Positions 44,744 through 56,439 of a DNA stretch of 64,000 bases are shown here, piece by piece. Positions within the stretch are counted from its first letter, which is position 1; every line of letters starts with the position of its first letter. Source of the stretch: Scolanthus callimorphus (taxonomy: Eukaryota; Cnidaria; Anthozoa; Actiniaria; Edwardsiidae); contig CM066921.1 of NCBI GenBank assembly GCA_033964015.1, positions 24,347,355 to 24,411,354 of the forward strand, given 5' to 3'. The translations under genes were made by a program, and so were the position numbers. The notes under the pieces were generated by a model. The model did not search any database, had not been told where the DNA came from, and saw only the letters and a list, made by a program, of their open reading frames with translations.

Positions 44744-45000
44744 TAGAGCGGATTTCACATGACTGTCAAGACTTGTTATGTAATTGCGACTGCTTTGCGT
44801 TCTCATTGGCTACTCTTTTTTTCTCAGCCAATCAAATTCTGTAGTAAATACAATTGCATAATTACTTAGTAATTAGTTCGGCTTGTGATTGGCTGAGAGA
44901 AAAGCCATTTAGGAGCAGGTCGTGATTTTTCTCGATTCTGATTGGCTAGTGATTGCTCAATTGCAATTGTTTTCACGACAGTCATGTGAAATCCGCTCTA
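44744..45000. mobile_element. MITE, TAGAGCGGATTTCACATGAC ends
   Basis: 24-bp perfect inverted ends with TA at both tips. TTGGCT/AGCCAAT words inside. The same end type bounds the larger element at 46786-47825. Sequence 44361-44743 before it and 45001-45728 after it has no other supported feature. Confidence 0.8.
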
Positions 45001-45728
45001 GTACATGTATTATAACGTACCTTCGACGTTTGGTAGAAACCATAGACCTTCGAGGTACGTCACTCATCGTGCGATCCCACGTGCGTGACAAACTATATCA
45101 GATCAAACTAATGTTTTGATGTGTAAAACAAGGATGTGCGCTATTCCATTGATCCAGTGAAAATGGGAGATCCATTAATAGGAGCTACTGGTAATTGGGC
45201 AGTCAAGAGTAATTTACACTTGGCTCCAGCGATTGTAGATTAAGCTGCCGCACTTTTTAATGAATATTTATTTGATGTGCGTGTGACAAAAGAGTGCTTG
45301 TTGCATATCAGGTTGTTTTTCACTAGCGAAGTGCGCGCAAACGGACACTTACATCCCTGTTCAAATCAAACAACAGAGACGGTAGCGGAGACGAATCACG
45401 AATAACAAAGTTAGCAAATTGCTCGTTGATAATTTGCGTTGATAATTTGCGTCAGAACCATACCCAGAGGGTATTTCATAATGATTCGTTGTACTAAACA
45501 AAATAAGCTTTGTGACGCAACTCGTGAACAATACACAGGTTCTTACACCGGGGTAGAGCCAAAATCACGAATCACGGGTGAGACAGCTTTCACAAATCAC
45601 GGCTTTAATTTTTTCCATTTTCACGAACCACGAGCCAAACTTTGCCCAATCACGGGATACCTCTCCACCCTGTGCACGAAGGAAGCAGAACGGAAGGTTT
45701 CCTCCTTCTTGTGTCTTCTACTTTTCCG

Positions 45729-46004
45729 TGGCTGGTTCTCACTGGAACGCAAAGCACAAGCGCAAGGATATCAAACTCATGCATTTCCCTTGCGTGGTTC
45801 ACACTAGAATGCAAGCGCAGATGCAATCACAGGAAAATCGAGACATTGTCTTCCCTTGCGCTTGTGCCTAGTGTGAATCAAGTGAACGCAAGCGCAAGCA
45901 AACTAATCAATATTGATTTAAGCCGTGCGCTTGTGCTTGCGTCGCTATGATTCACACTTGCCTTGCCCTTACATCCTACGCTTGCGTTTCAGTGAGAACC
46001 AGGC
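45729..46004. mobile_element. MITE, TGGTTCTCACTGGAACGC ends
   Basis: Left GCTGGTTCTCACTGGAACGC pairs with CTTGCGTTTCAGTGAGAACC on the right; the interior repeats CGCTTGCG/GCAAGCGCAAG and TTCACACT words. Confidence 0.7.
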
Positions 46005-46011
46005 TTACGCC

Positions 46012-46249
46012 TAATACCCCATTCACACCGCCGCTTAAACTAGTTTAAAGGTGGTTTAGTTAAACTGGTTTAAATCCTGATCTCCCAAGAGGAGGTTGTT
46101 CCAAGGACAAAACTGAATACACTGTACTGTACACGTTACTAATGATCATTTAGCTAGTAAGAGTTATAGACAGTACGAAATTTGAAAAGATGTGAGGCGA
46201 AGAAAAACCTTGGTTAACTAAACATGGTTTTGGTGTGAATTGGGTATTA
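46012..46249. mobile_element. MITE, TAATACCCCATTCACACC ends
   Basis: The right end GGTGTGAATTGGGTATTA is the near complement. It directly follows the previous MITE. Nothing assignable in 46250-46785. Confidence 0.75.
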
Positions 46250-46890
46250 GATAATAAGCCGAAGGGCAAGTGTTTAAAGCGCTCGAGATGCTCGCGCGGA
46301 ATCCTGGTAGTTGTCATAAGCGAGCTCTTATAGCTGGAATGCTCCATCAACGTAAATTATAAGAACAGAATAAAGCTCAGTAGGTCTTTTTGTTTATCAG
46401 TTGTAAATAATATTGGCTTTTGTATTATTTACTTTATATTTATACAGAATTTTTGTATTTAGACAGTAATTCTAGAATGTATTTTAAAACTTGCACAAAG
46501 CTGAAAAGTCGGTATAAGTTGCTAGACAACACAAGGATCCTTCCATTGCATCCTGGTACAATATGATAACTGCTTCTTTCCTTGGCGTCTCTATTTAGTA
46601 GGAGCAGAGAGAGGTCGCCACAGCGCGGAACCTAGCGAGCGCGCAATGAATCTTAGGAACGGTTCGTTACGCAAAGGATCGAGGGAAGGCTCATACCTTC
46701 CCTTGAGGCCTTTCGCGCTAGCTCGCGCTAGTTCTCTCACGCCTCGAAAATCGCTAGATCGCGCTTGGGTACGAGACAGTCATGATAGAGCAGATATCGT
46801 ATGACTGTGAAAAGTGCCGCGAAAGAGTTGACCGCGCCACGACCGTGACCGCACCGCGACTACGCGATTTTATTCCGTATCTACAGCAGG

Positions 46891-47755
46891 CCAGGGGGTC
46901 GTTTCTCGAAATCGCCCGATATTTTCGGGCCCGATAAATTTTTCGGGTGGTTTTTCGGGCGAGATTTAGGAGTCACGAAAAGTGTTTCTCGAAACTCCCA
47001 AAACCCCCCGATAATTATCGGGAACCCGAAATCCAAATTATAATTTCCAAACTTTGCGAATACTTTGCATAAATAAACAATGAAAACATAGGAAACTTAT
47101 CGATTCGTCGCCGTCAGGGGACAAAATGTATCGCCATGTTGGTATTTCCATCGATAAATGCCAAGAAATTAGATAAAATGTGCGAAAAAGCAAGCATTTT
47201 GCACCGAATTCTTGTAGATGCATTGGTACTTTGTTTACAACATGTCACAAAAAAGTTTGACAGCCCCTCGTCAAATTTGACAGGCGAGCTGTCAGAGAAT
47301 GAATTGATTGGTCAAGAAGCGAGATACTTGCACCTGATTGGTGTATTTTATTGGGATGGCGGTAAAAGCAACTCGGGAGAGGTACCGGGAAACCATTTCG
47401 CGACAAAGAAAGAAAATTTTGGAAACAAAGCAAGACACCTTCATAAATATCTGTTTTACGAGAAGAAACATGCACTTTCGGGGAAATTCAACTTCGCATG
47501 TACTAGAGGGATAAATAAAGTCGCAGAGGAGTGAAAAATCTTAGTTAATTTTGCTATTTTGCTTCCCTATTCTGATGATTTTCGGAAACCCGAAAAAGTT
47601 TAGGGGAGAAGGGTTTAGGGGCGAAAAATGACGCAATTTTATCGGGCGCGAAAAACTTGGGAGTTTCGAGAAACGCAAAATTCGTCATCCACACGCTTTT
47701 CGGGTAATTATCGGGCCCGAAAAGTTTTCGGGCGTTTCGAGAAACGACCCCCAGG
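46891..47755. mobile_element. inner element of the nested pair
   Basis: Body 46896-47750 (855 bp) begins GGGTCGTTTCTCGAAA and ends with the complement; CCAGG flanks both sides. Subterminal TTTTCGGG / ATTATCGGG repeats. It contains an open frame 47136-47534 (132 codons) that I do not recognise. Confidence 0.75.
47136..47534 (+). CDS. unrecognised ORF inside the inner nested element
   Basis: 132 codons; mixed composition with ARYLHLIGVFYW and KARHLHKYLFYEKKH, rich in His, Lys and aromatic residues. No DDE signature, zinc finger or signal peptide can be seen. It could be a remnant of a DNA-binding or transposase protein or a captured exon. Initiation is not established (no upstream ATG context evidence). 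Confidence 0.3.
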   Translation: MLVFPSINAKKLDKMCEKASILHRILVDALVLCLQHVTKKFDSPSSNLTGELSENELIGQEARYLHLIGVFYWDGGKSNSGEVPGNHFATKKENFGNKARHLHKYLFYEKKHALSGKFNFACTRGINKVAEE

Positions 47756-48282
47756 CCCCGTACCGCTACCGCGACAGTACCGCGCCATTTCACGGCAGTT
47801 TTCACAGTCATACGAATCTGCTCTATAACGTTCAAAAGAGGATCACCACTGGGTCAATATGTCCTGAACTGGACTGATAGGGTTGATAAATATTCATACA
47901 TATGAGAGGATTATATTTTTGTCCACCTAACGTTTGTACTGAAGCCTATAGTTCACTCTTGTACATTTGCAATAAAAAGACATCATAGTTGTTTTTGTCC
48001 ATCTGACTCCAAACAGTAAAAACCCGCCGCGTATAAGAAACTAGAATTTTTAAATTAGCCTCAACAGGTTCTTATATCAAGATTATTATACCAAAACGCG
48101 CGCGTTTCCCGAATTCTGATTGGCTCTCAGTCATGAGTACATAAAAGTATTTATCACGGAACGCACTGTTTGGCTGCGCGCGTGCTGTTTAATTTTTATT
48201 TTTGTCTTGTTATGTTATAAATCAATTGTCCTCGGCTGCGCCCTGTGAGTATGCCCTACTTCTAGGACATTTCATCGTAACA

Positions 48283-48663
48283 GACCTCCTCGGCTTGGGC
48301 GTAATGTTTTGCCCATTTCAGATCACGTGACATTCCCATGAGTATTCTCTACTCTTTCTTTTTCTGCTACGCATAAAAAAAATAAACTTTGTTTTAACTC
48401 GAATTTGGGAATAGCTTGTAACAGTTGATGTACAGCCATTGCAGCTAATTTCTCCGAGTATTATACATAGACAACACATTTAAGAAACCCAACTGGCCAG
48501 GAGGCAAACCAGTCGGCTATGTACAAAGAATGGTCGAGGAGTCAGAGCGGGGTCTCGAACTCGGGTCACCGGATTACGAGGACGACGCTCTGAAGAGAGA
48601 ATACTCATGGGAATGCCACGTGAACTGAAATGGGCAAAACATTACGCCCAAGCCGAGGAGGTC
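48283..48663. mobile_element. MITE copy A, GACCTCCTCGGCTTGGGCGT ends, with SINE insert
   Basis: About 70-bp inverted ends contain GTAATGTTTTGCCCATTTC and CATTCCCATGAGTATTCTC. Copy B is at 60449-60641. Copy A is longer because a tRNA-derived sequence (48480-48590) lies inside. The upstream 47826-48282 shows no gene. Confidence 0.8.
48480..48590 (-). repeat. tRNA-derived SINE fragment
   Basis: On the minus strand GAGCGTCGTCCTCGTAATCC and CCCGAGTTCGAGACCCCGC resemble an anticodon arm and T-arm (B-box GAGTTCGAGAC), followed by a conserved-looking tail ACTGGTTTGCCTCCTGGCCA. The A-box half is missing. Confidence 0.6.
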
Positions 48664-48664
48664 T

Positions 48665-48843
48665 ATAGTCCAGTTTCGAATTCTCTACACCGCTGAATAG
48701 GCATCGACGTCGCATAAATTTAGTGGGAGCCTCAATTTGAAGTCGAAAAAGTTGTGAATGCCCACGGGAAACTGATGAAGCTTGAATTGAGACAATGAGA
48801 AAACTTGAGAAAACATTTCGGACTCGTTGATATTCACAAAATC
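48665..48843. mobile_element. partial copy of the TA-MITE at 19765-20005
   Basis: TAGTCCAGTTTCGAATTCTC, CCGCTGAATAGGCATCGA and GTGGGAGCCTCAATTTGAAG match the left half of that element in order; the right end is lost. It starts immediately after MITE copy A. Confidence 0.65.
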
Positions 48844-48947
48844 AGTACGATTTCGCATTCGCCAAACCCCATCTTTTCTTAACTTTTTGTAAAGTTATTA
48901 AATAAAAGACGCTAAAGAAACAAAAAGAACTGCCACGCGTATGTACT

Positions 48948-49257
48948 ATTTACAATATGAGCGGCCGATTTGTATGGGATTTACAATGTTCGAGCCCGCA
49001 GGGCGAGACATTGTTAAATCCCATACATATCGGACGCGAATATTGTAAATGACTTATGATATGTCAAGAAATAACTCTGGTATTTTTTGTTGAAAAGAAT
49101 TTGGACGAGAAGCCGAAGCACTTGTTACAATGAGCGGCCGATTTGAAAAGACCATTTTATATGTATCCAGGAATAAAGTGCATTTACTCACTTTCGGATA
49201 ATGAACTGGCCTTTGTTTTCCAAGACAATCACATACAAATCGGCCGCTCATATTGTA
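48948..49257. repeat. two adjacent palindromes with GAGCGGCCGATTTG ends
   Basis: 48948-49051 (TTTACAATATGAGCGGCCGA...) and 49127-49257 (TTACAATGAGCGGCCGATTT ... AAATCGGCCGCTCATATTGT) are MITE-like hairpins of one family. From 49258 to 50253 only a poly-C tract near 50183 stands out. Confidence 0.7.
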
Positions 49258-50253
49258 ATTAGTACTACAATATTTCAAGACAATAACTCTGGCATTATTT
49301 TGTTTAAAAGAATAATGACAACCCGAAGTACAATTGAAAATCCAAGGCAGAATCAATTCAAGTCAATTGAAAAGGTTTTTAGCGTTCTATTGTTTTATTA
49401 AAGACAATGAATATGCCTTTTGTTGTAAAGGATGTAATACAGAAAATAATGAACTGGCTTTTGTGATTAACTGTTGCTGAAAGTTGTGCAATGAAATTTA
49501 TTCATTCGATTCTTTCAGCGATGAAAAAAATGAAGCGTAGCGCTTTTGGTACGCCAAACTGGTAACAAGTCGCATTCTCTGCTCTTCAAAATCGGGATGG
49601 GACTTTCCGAAAGTCTAAACACAGCAGGACAGCAGTTGGATATCAACTGCTGAGGCATCTGTATCACTTAAAGTGCCACTAGCACCTAATTTGTCACTTG
49701 CCTGAAATGCAACCAAATTCGGCACATAAGTAGAAGACATCATGATCTTTAGCTCTACCCTTTTTTTTGCCAGAAGTTGAAAGGAAAATAGCGTATTTTT
49801 ACGCCAAAGTTCGAATTTAATGAGCTGTTTTCGTCCTGATATTCATAGAGTCAATTCCCAAGGGACGCAGCACGTGACCCAGCACAGGGAGCCCGAATTG
49901 CAGATGTTATTGCGTTTTTCCCTGTATTGTAGGGCAGCTATCCAAAAACATAGGTCCGCTAACGCGAACGGGAAGCTATTTGCGATTGCCATGAGACATT
50001 GTACACCCCCCTCCAACCAAAATTCCTGGTTACGCTTCTGTATACGTACTTCGGTCTATTTAACAATTCAGGGGCGTAGCCAGGGGGGGCCCGCCCCCCT
50101 CCCTTTCTCGGAGATTTCCCATACATTTACTGTATTTGCTGGAGGAAATTTGAACATTTTCGTCCCATGTTTTCACTATCCGCCCCCCCCCCCCCCTCCT
50201 TCAGAAATTCCTGGCTACGCCACTGCAATTAGACCTCGAGGCCGAATGTGCTA

Positions 50254-50486
50254 TGATGAATATAGCCTCCTCCGCAGGCATCTCCGTGTGATTTCCGTGT
50301 GCTTTGCATCGTTTTGCATCGCTTCGTTGGCGGTTTTGGCAGAGCGGAACCTGAGAACGAGTTCAAACCCTTTCACGGCCCTTTCACGATCACACCACCG
50401 GAAGTCCAACCAAGCGCGTCGAAGAAGGCTCGAAATAGGTGTTTCAAAACACAACGAGACGCCTGCGGAGGAGGCTATGATGAATA
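50254..50486. mobile_element. MITE with 9-bp target duplication (Mutator-like), second copy type
   Basis: Body 50263-50477 (215 bp) has ends TAGCCTCCTCCGCAGGC and the exact complement, flanked by perfect TGATGAATA at 50254-50262 and 50478-50486. The TAGCCT...AGGCTA tips resemble the element at 2571-2711. Confidence 0.9.
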
Positions 50487-50520
50487 GACCATGAGGCCCA
50501 AGGCAGAATGGTCTATTGAC

Positions 50521-50965
50521 GACCGGTTAGCGCAGTGGTAGAGCGCCGGGCTTATGTTCGGGAGGTTGGGAGTTCAAACCCTGGCCGGGCCAACACTCAG
50601 GGTCTTTTTCTAATAATTGAGGAGAAGGTGCTGCCTTTGCTCTAACATCTGCAAATGGTTAGACCTTCGCGTCTTCTCGGATAAGGACGTTAAACCGTAG
50701 GCCCCGTCTCTCACATACACTACACTAACCGGAACCAGAGGGACGTTAAAGAACCACTAGGACCGTCGGAAGTTGCCCAACCTCAGTGTCACAGAACTCA
50801 CAATACTAACACACACTCATGTTTGTAAAAGCTGGTTCTTATAGGATGAGTTATCCATTAATGTAAAGCGCTTTGAGCCGCGAGGATAAAGCGCTATATA
50901 ATTAGTTATATAGTAATGTGAAGCGCTATGAGCAATTAGTGTAATAGCGCTATATAAATGCTATC
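50521..50965 (+). repeat. full-length tRNA-derived SINE
   Basis: The head has an A-box (TTAGCGCAGTGGTAGAGCG) and B-box (GGGAGTTCAAACCCTGG) spaced as in a tRNA. The body includes two GGACGTTAAA words. The tail, with AAGCGCTTTGAGC and GCGCTATATAAATGCTAT, looks like a LINE-derived 3' end. RNA polymerase III transcription would be expected from the boxes. It lies between two MITE fragments. Confidence 0.85.
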
Positions 50966-51368
50966 ATAGCACATGAGGACGAGAGGTCTAATTGTTTTAG
51001 TATAAACCAACTAGTGGTCGGTTTTGGTAATGAATTCGATTATTTTATGTTGAAAAAATCAAGTTTTCTTGCAAAGAAAGGTGGTGGTTTTGCCAGGTAC
51101 GGTCTATCACTAATAGACCATTAGTAGCTCAGCCAATCAGAATGCAGGATTTGTAATAGACCATTAGTTGGTTTATACTAATTAGCGGGGTGCGAACCCC
51201 GATTAAGGTTTCGGTATTTTTGTTTTCCGGTCTCCGCTATTTCCATGCCTGGCATACCAGCATGGCTACACGATGATTGGTCTTTGCATAGCAACAACGC
51301 AATGCCGCTGTGCAAGTTCGTGTGTTTCTACTCTAGTGTGGTTTCGATTCAACTGCTAAAGTCAAGTT

Positions 51369-51900
51369 TTAAACACGGAGTTCCAGTATAAAAGGATAAG
51401 ACCGCCCACTTTCACGCTTGAATCAGCAACTATAAATTCATATTTCAACATAATAAAGTCGAGAATTTTCAGTCTCCGGCAAAAGTGTTTTTATAGGGCC
51501 CCTAACAAGTTGAAATAAATTCTTTTTGAATAAATCGCAAGGTAATGCCTTGTAGAATACTGAATAATTGGTTATTTGATGTTTACTAACGTTTTGAGTT
51601 CACATTTTGAATTTCGCGGTTCAGAATATTTCGATCCTTATGAATACTAATTAGTCTTGCTCTCCGCACGAAAAGCTTTTATCTGAGCCAAACCGCTTGT
51701 AAAAAAAATTATTCTGCCGCAACTAAAAACGTAATTGTTTAAAAAGCAAAGAGTTCCCATTTATTTCTTTTTAAACTCGCGATTTGAATAGAAATTTTGA
51801 ATTTCGCGCCACAGAGGTGTTAACTCTACAACAGCTGAGTGATAACTGACAATCAAAGGCCCGCGGGCCCGCTCCTTTTATACCGGAACTCCGTGTTTAA
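51369..51900. mobile_element. MITE with TTAA target duplication (piggyBac-like)
   Basis: Body 51373-51896 (524 bp) begins ACACGGAGTTCCAGTATAAA and ends with the near complement; TTAA at 51369-51372 and 51897-51900. TTAA is the piggyBac target, also used by some Kolobok-type elements. No transposase. Confidence 0.8.
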
Positions 51901-51983
51901 AGCTTATTGCTAGGGATCTAAATTTCTATAATATTCTTGTCTAGCTGACTTAAAACCAAGAAATATGGCTACATATTGACTCC

Positions 51984-52450
51984 TGATAGAACAAATTCAG
52001 CTGTGATACAATGCCGTTTATTTACGAGTGCTCCAACCACGGGATGTCGCAAGAAACGAAGAAGAGTCATTCCTCAAGCGAACTCAAGTTGCAACTCGTT
52101 TCGTTCTTGTGAGTGTTGTGTCAAAGGATTTTTATTCTTCTATATTTTTGTTTTCGACTTGGGCTTGAGTTCGTGAATGCATAAGTTCGTGCGTCTTTCT
52201 CTCTACATGATAGAACAAATTCAGCTTTGACTTGATCAATGCCGTTTACAGTATTTACGAGTGCTCGAAGAGGTTGCAGAGGAATTAAACGAAGGATTTT
52301 AGTATTGTGTTTAATCGAGACGGCTCAAGAAGAACCATTCATCAAGCGAACTTGTGTCAAGTGAGTAAGTTTATGTTGTGTCAAAGGATTTGTATTCCTC
52401 TATTTCTTCTTCGACTTGGGCTCGAGTTCGTGAACTAAATAAAATGCATA
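51984..52450. repeat. diverged tandem duplication, period about 224 bp
   Basis: TGATAGAACAAATTCAGCT, ATGCCGTTTA, TTTACGAGTGCTC, TCAAGCGAACT, GTGTCAAAGGATTT and TTCGACTTGGGCT recur in order. Nothing further is assignable up to 53372. Confidence 0.8.
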
Positions 52451-53372
52451 AGCTTATGTGTCAGTGTGCAGCAAACTATGGATTGAACAGGTGAACAACA
52501 GGGAAAAGTTCAACTCACTATATTTGGAGTTCCAAATTGGGAATTGCAAGGGAATTTGGTAGAATATAACTTTCGAAGAAGCCTGACAGTCCTCTTCGAG
52601 CTTAACACGATGAAAGGATAATATGAAGGTATCGCAGTGTGTACAGATCCAAGGCCAATATCAATCAAAGGGCATTTTAATGGAGCAACTTTTAATACAA
52701 CGCAGATGGGATTTATTTGGTAATTGAATGGATGATAATTGCGACAATTGATGTTAATGTTGAAATTTGCGATAAAAGTCAATTTTCTGAACAATGTTCA
52801 AGTTCAAGTTTATTTCCACAAACAAATAAGCTAGAAAACGTAAGTAGATAATATTGTGCTGAATCCATGTGATTCAAACCATCCAAATACAGTTTTTTTT
52901 GTGCAGATTTGTTTCTCATTGAAAATTAGTTTTGGAAGGGGTTGGGGGCAACTGTTATAAGGAGGCACTTAATAATACCTACAGGTACACTAAATTTTGG
53001 TAGGCGTTGACTAACCATCCTCACATAACCATAGTTTTCTCAAAACATATAATGTCAATCCCATCTGAAAAGGGTCCACCTCGATTAAGAGCCTCCTAAG
53101 AGTTGCCCCCATGAATCACTTTCAGAACTAGTTTTTCAATGAGAAACAAATGGTGCACAAATACAAACTGTATTAGATGAACAGTTTGAATTTTCCCTGC
53201 TAACAGGTCTCACGTGGCGAGAAACATGACAGATCCCTGTTAGCAGAAACAAAGCTTAAAAAAAAGATTAAAGAAAACCAGCTTTGTTGTTAGTGAATTT
53301 GTAGGACGTTTCGATGGCGATGTCCACTTCGGTCACCGTAACATGATGCATCTCAAGAAGCTAGCAGCAAAA

Positions 53373-53612
53373 TGGGCAGTTCCAGAAAATAAAGGTACCC
53401 TCTCCACGGGCGGCACTAGTTTTTGACCCCCCCATGCATCCAGAATTTCCAAAATGGTTTACCCCCATGCATATAGAATTCCGGGCAGGTTAAAGAAACC
53501 CAGCTTCGAAACCCCCCCTTGCAATCAGAATTCCGAGCTCTTAAACCCCCCCATCCCTTCGGAATTTCCAAATGCCGCCCGTGGGGGTACCTTTATTTTC
53601 TGGAATTGCCCA
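53373..53612. mobile_element. 240-bp MITE with GGAATTTCC/poly-C interior
   Basis: Inverted ends TGGGCAGTTCCAGAAAATAA and the complement; inside, ACCCCCCCAT...AGAATTTCC units repeat. Related in interior to 6352-6697 but with different ends. In 53613-54436 only a short duplicated GTGGGTGTTAGA block (about 53880-54000) is seen. Confidence 0.75.
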
Positions 53613-54436
53613 ATGGTGAATTTTAGACCGTTGCACAGTGTTCAAACCATCTGGCTTCCTCATAAACATCCATGCATTGAAATTCCGGATCAGAGAAGGG
53701 GCACTTATTCAAAATCACGATTTAACCAACCTCATACTTCCAAAATGAAATTTATTATTATTTTGTTGGTAAATATAGCTAGGAAAATTGCATAATGACT
53801 GTACAAAATGTGATAAACATTTGATTCCACGATTTGATACAAATACAGTACCGGTACATTGTCATACACCATGTGTTTCTCATTTATGTTTTGGGTAGTG
53901 GGTGTTAGACGGGGCGCTTGTTCAAAGGTGTGACTTATTTGTTTCTCATTTACTTTTTTGGGAGGTGGGTGTTAGAGGGGGCGCTTATTCAGTGCGCACA
54001 AGTAGGCTATACAGGCTTACCTTCTGACAGATCAAGCTGCACACAACTTTGCACAACAAACTAAACAATCATGACCATCCACAATAAGTCAACATGAGAA
54101 AAATTTTATTATGCTTTATTTTATCAGGTGCAAAGTGGGTCTAGTATGTTATACTTTAATCAAGCTAGCCTAAGATTTTTACAATCCCGCTACAGCAGAA
54201 CCCCCTGGTTTAACGATACACCATCGGGGGCAGAAAAATGACAAATCGGGAATTGTTAGATCAAGAGGTTTTCCATACAATTTGCTATAATCACGTAGAC
54301 ATCGTAAAACCGGGAGTATCTTTAGCTCGAAAGCAATTATTTTCCGATACAGCCACTGTTACTTTCACCCCGCTAAACGCCTCCCAGGCGTCTTGTTCCT
54401 TTATATCTCGGTCCGAGCCATCCATCCGTTGAGAAG

Positions 54437-54515
54437 TGGCGAATAGCTCAATCTGCAGAGGGCCGGGGAAAACAAATCAAACCGGGTCGACCGAGGTTCG
54501 ACTCCTGGTATCGGC
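54437..54515 (+). repeat. tRNA-like sequence (SINE head or tRNA pseudogene)
   Basis: A-box-like AATAGCTCAATCTGCAGAGG and B-box-like GAGGTTCGACTCCTGG at tRNA spacing, followed by a T-rich terminator-like run. The acceptor stem does not pair well, so I do not call a functional tRNA gene. Confidence 0.5.
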
Positions 54516-55138
54516 TATTTTTTTCTTTTTCTCCCTTCAATTTTTTTTCTAGCATTATTGAATCAACATAAGAAAGTAAGCCACTTAAAACTGCAAAACA
54601 ATTGCAAAAATAAATAAATAAATTTGAGATTCACAAAGACCGAATTGATCGATTGCCTTGCGAAGTCCGATCACGCCAACGAAGCCCCAAGCAAGTTTCT
54701 GAGAGGGCAGAAGTTGGGTGATTTCTATCCCACTGTTGTGTGAGTAATAAGATTCTCGTGCGGTATTGTTTTTCACAAAGAAATCGGTCGAATATTGTGC
54801 GAATTCTTACATTTTCAACACTTCAGTGAGCTTTAATAACTTCAAATTATTGTAAAGAAGCCGCAAAGTGAAGTTGGCTACTGCGAGAGACAGTAAGGAC
54901 AGTTATCGTTGAGACTCAAAGCTTTTCTCAAAGCTCAAAGCTTTTCTCGAGTTTGGAGAATACATCGACTCATTGGCAAATCCATTAGCATCTAAACAAC
55001 AATGTTGGATGAATAACAGCCTCGATTTTCGCCTTGAGGAAAGTGAAGACGAGTCTCAAAACACAGTGAACTTGCGTGACACGAAGAGCTGGGACAGCTA
55101 TATATCTACTTTTTTACTAGTGCTTACGTCATCAAAGT

Positions 55139-55235
55139 CCCGTGGCGCAGTTGGTTAGCGCGTGACTCCCGAATCTCTTGAAGTTAAGGCGTTCCGGCGA
55201 GGTTAGTAGTTGGATGGGTTGCCAGTTGGCTATTA
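55139..55235 (+). repeat. tRNA/5S rRNA-like composite SINE head
   Basis: GTGGCGCAGTTGGTTAGCGC is a tRNA A-box region, but no tRNA B-box follows. Instead CCGAATCTC, GAAGTTAAGG and GGTTAGTAGTTGGATGGGTT follow in the order of the 5S rRNA internal promoter (box A, then box C). This looks like a fusion of a tRNA 5' half with 5S. Body to about 55320 is unassigned. 54516-55138 and 55320-56439 show nothing else. Confidence 0.5.
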
Positions 55236-56439
55236 GTAATCAACCATGAGGGTGTGGAGATATACCGAGGAGGGGAGGGTTGATGTCAAAAGTAGCCAGG
55301 GGGGCGTATGATCAAGGGTTCAAAGGTCGTTGCCTGGACTTGAAAAGCAGTAAAATCAGTGGCAACCGCCACGCAACCGCCACTCCCCCCTGTCTGTTGC
55401 AAAGTCATAAAAGTCAACTGGAAAGGGTCCTATTCCAAACACACTGCAGCACGCACATGAAACAAGCACTAATAACTAATAAGCAGGGAGGGGAGGGTTG
55501 TTAGTTATACTAACGGTGAACTTCATGGAGAACCATCTATTGAACCGGAAATGGATACATACACAGTCCGAGGGTGACGACTAAGAAGCAATTTGCATAC
55601 TGCAAATAGCTTCAAAAAGGCGTACTGTAACATGTCTTACTTCTGCGGTTCTAGTCGTCGCATTTTCTACCAGTTTTAGCATTATTTAAATGACTTCGTA
55701 TCTGCAATTCAAAAACCTATCGATCAATTGTGCTCGATTTTTGTTGGATTGAAGTTCGCGACATTTGCAAAGGTCAATCGGAACGCCTGCTCAATTGAAG
55801 TTTTTTAAGACACCGAAAAAAAATATTTCCAAAATTCTCTGTTGGTTGTGGTTGTCGAGTTCACGGTCTGTTGATTTGACTTGACTGTTTCTTTCATGCA
55901 AATTTGGATTCTTCGACATTCCAGCATGCGGAAACTGCCCGCTCGGTCGAAGGATTTACTGTACCTGCTAATTCAGTTGATGAACTCTCTCTGGACTGCC
56001 GAGTGAACTTTAGTTGAGCGAGTGTGGTTGAAAGTGCGTGATATTTAGTATAAGATTTAGTTTTGTAAACGTAATTTAATTTTTCTTTCCGTTAGTATTA
56101 TTTAATTAATTTTAATACCAGTAAATCCGTGAATCCATAAGCTTTCTTGTATATTTCACTCAGTTCCATGATCGATCATTTCAACCTTATTTAATTAAAC
56201 AAGTTAATTTGAAAACGTTTGAGTTTTACTTCAGTAATGAAGTTTTACTTCAGCTTCGATCGTCCATGATCGATCACAAAGCTTTCTTGCACATTTCAAG
56301 TTCCATGAACACTTTAAAGTACTGTACTTAACTTTCTGTGTCTTGACTTTACACTTTACACCATCCATGTTCATTCCAGGATCCACGATTCCAGTATCCA
56401 CGACACGACTCCCTCCATTTTCTAACCATCTCACATGTG

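Larger units (their letters stand above)
46786..47825. mobile_element. outer element of a nested pair
   Basis: Inverted ends TAGAGCAGATATCGTATGAC and the complement ending GAATCTGCTCTA, followed by GC-rich subterminal repeats (CCGCGAC/GTCGCGG words). A second element is inserted at 46896-47750. Confidence 0.75.

Noticed and set aside
49820..50494. 224-codon ORF spanning a poly-C tract
   Set aside because: Crosses a poly-C run, a MITE and its target duplication; no domain or exon borders.
54437..54515. Functional tRNA gene
   Set aside because: Acceptor stem and T-stem do not pair properly, so it is listed only as a tRNA-like repeat.
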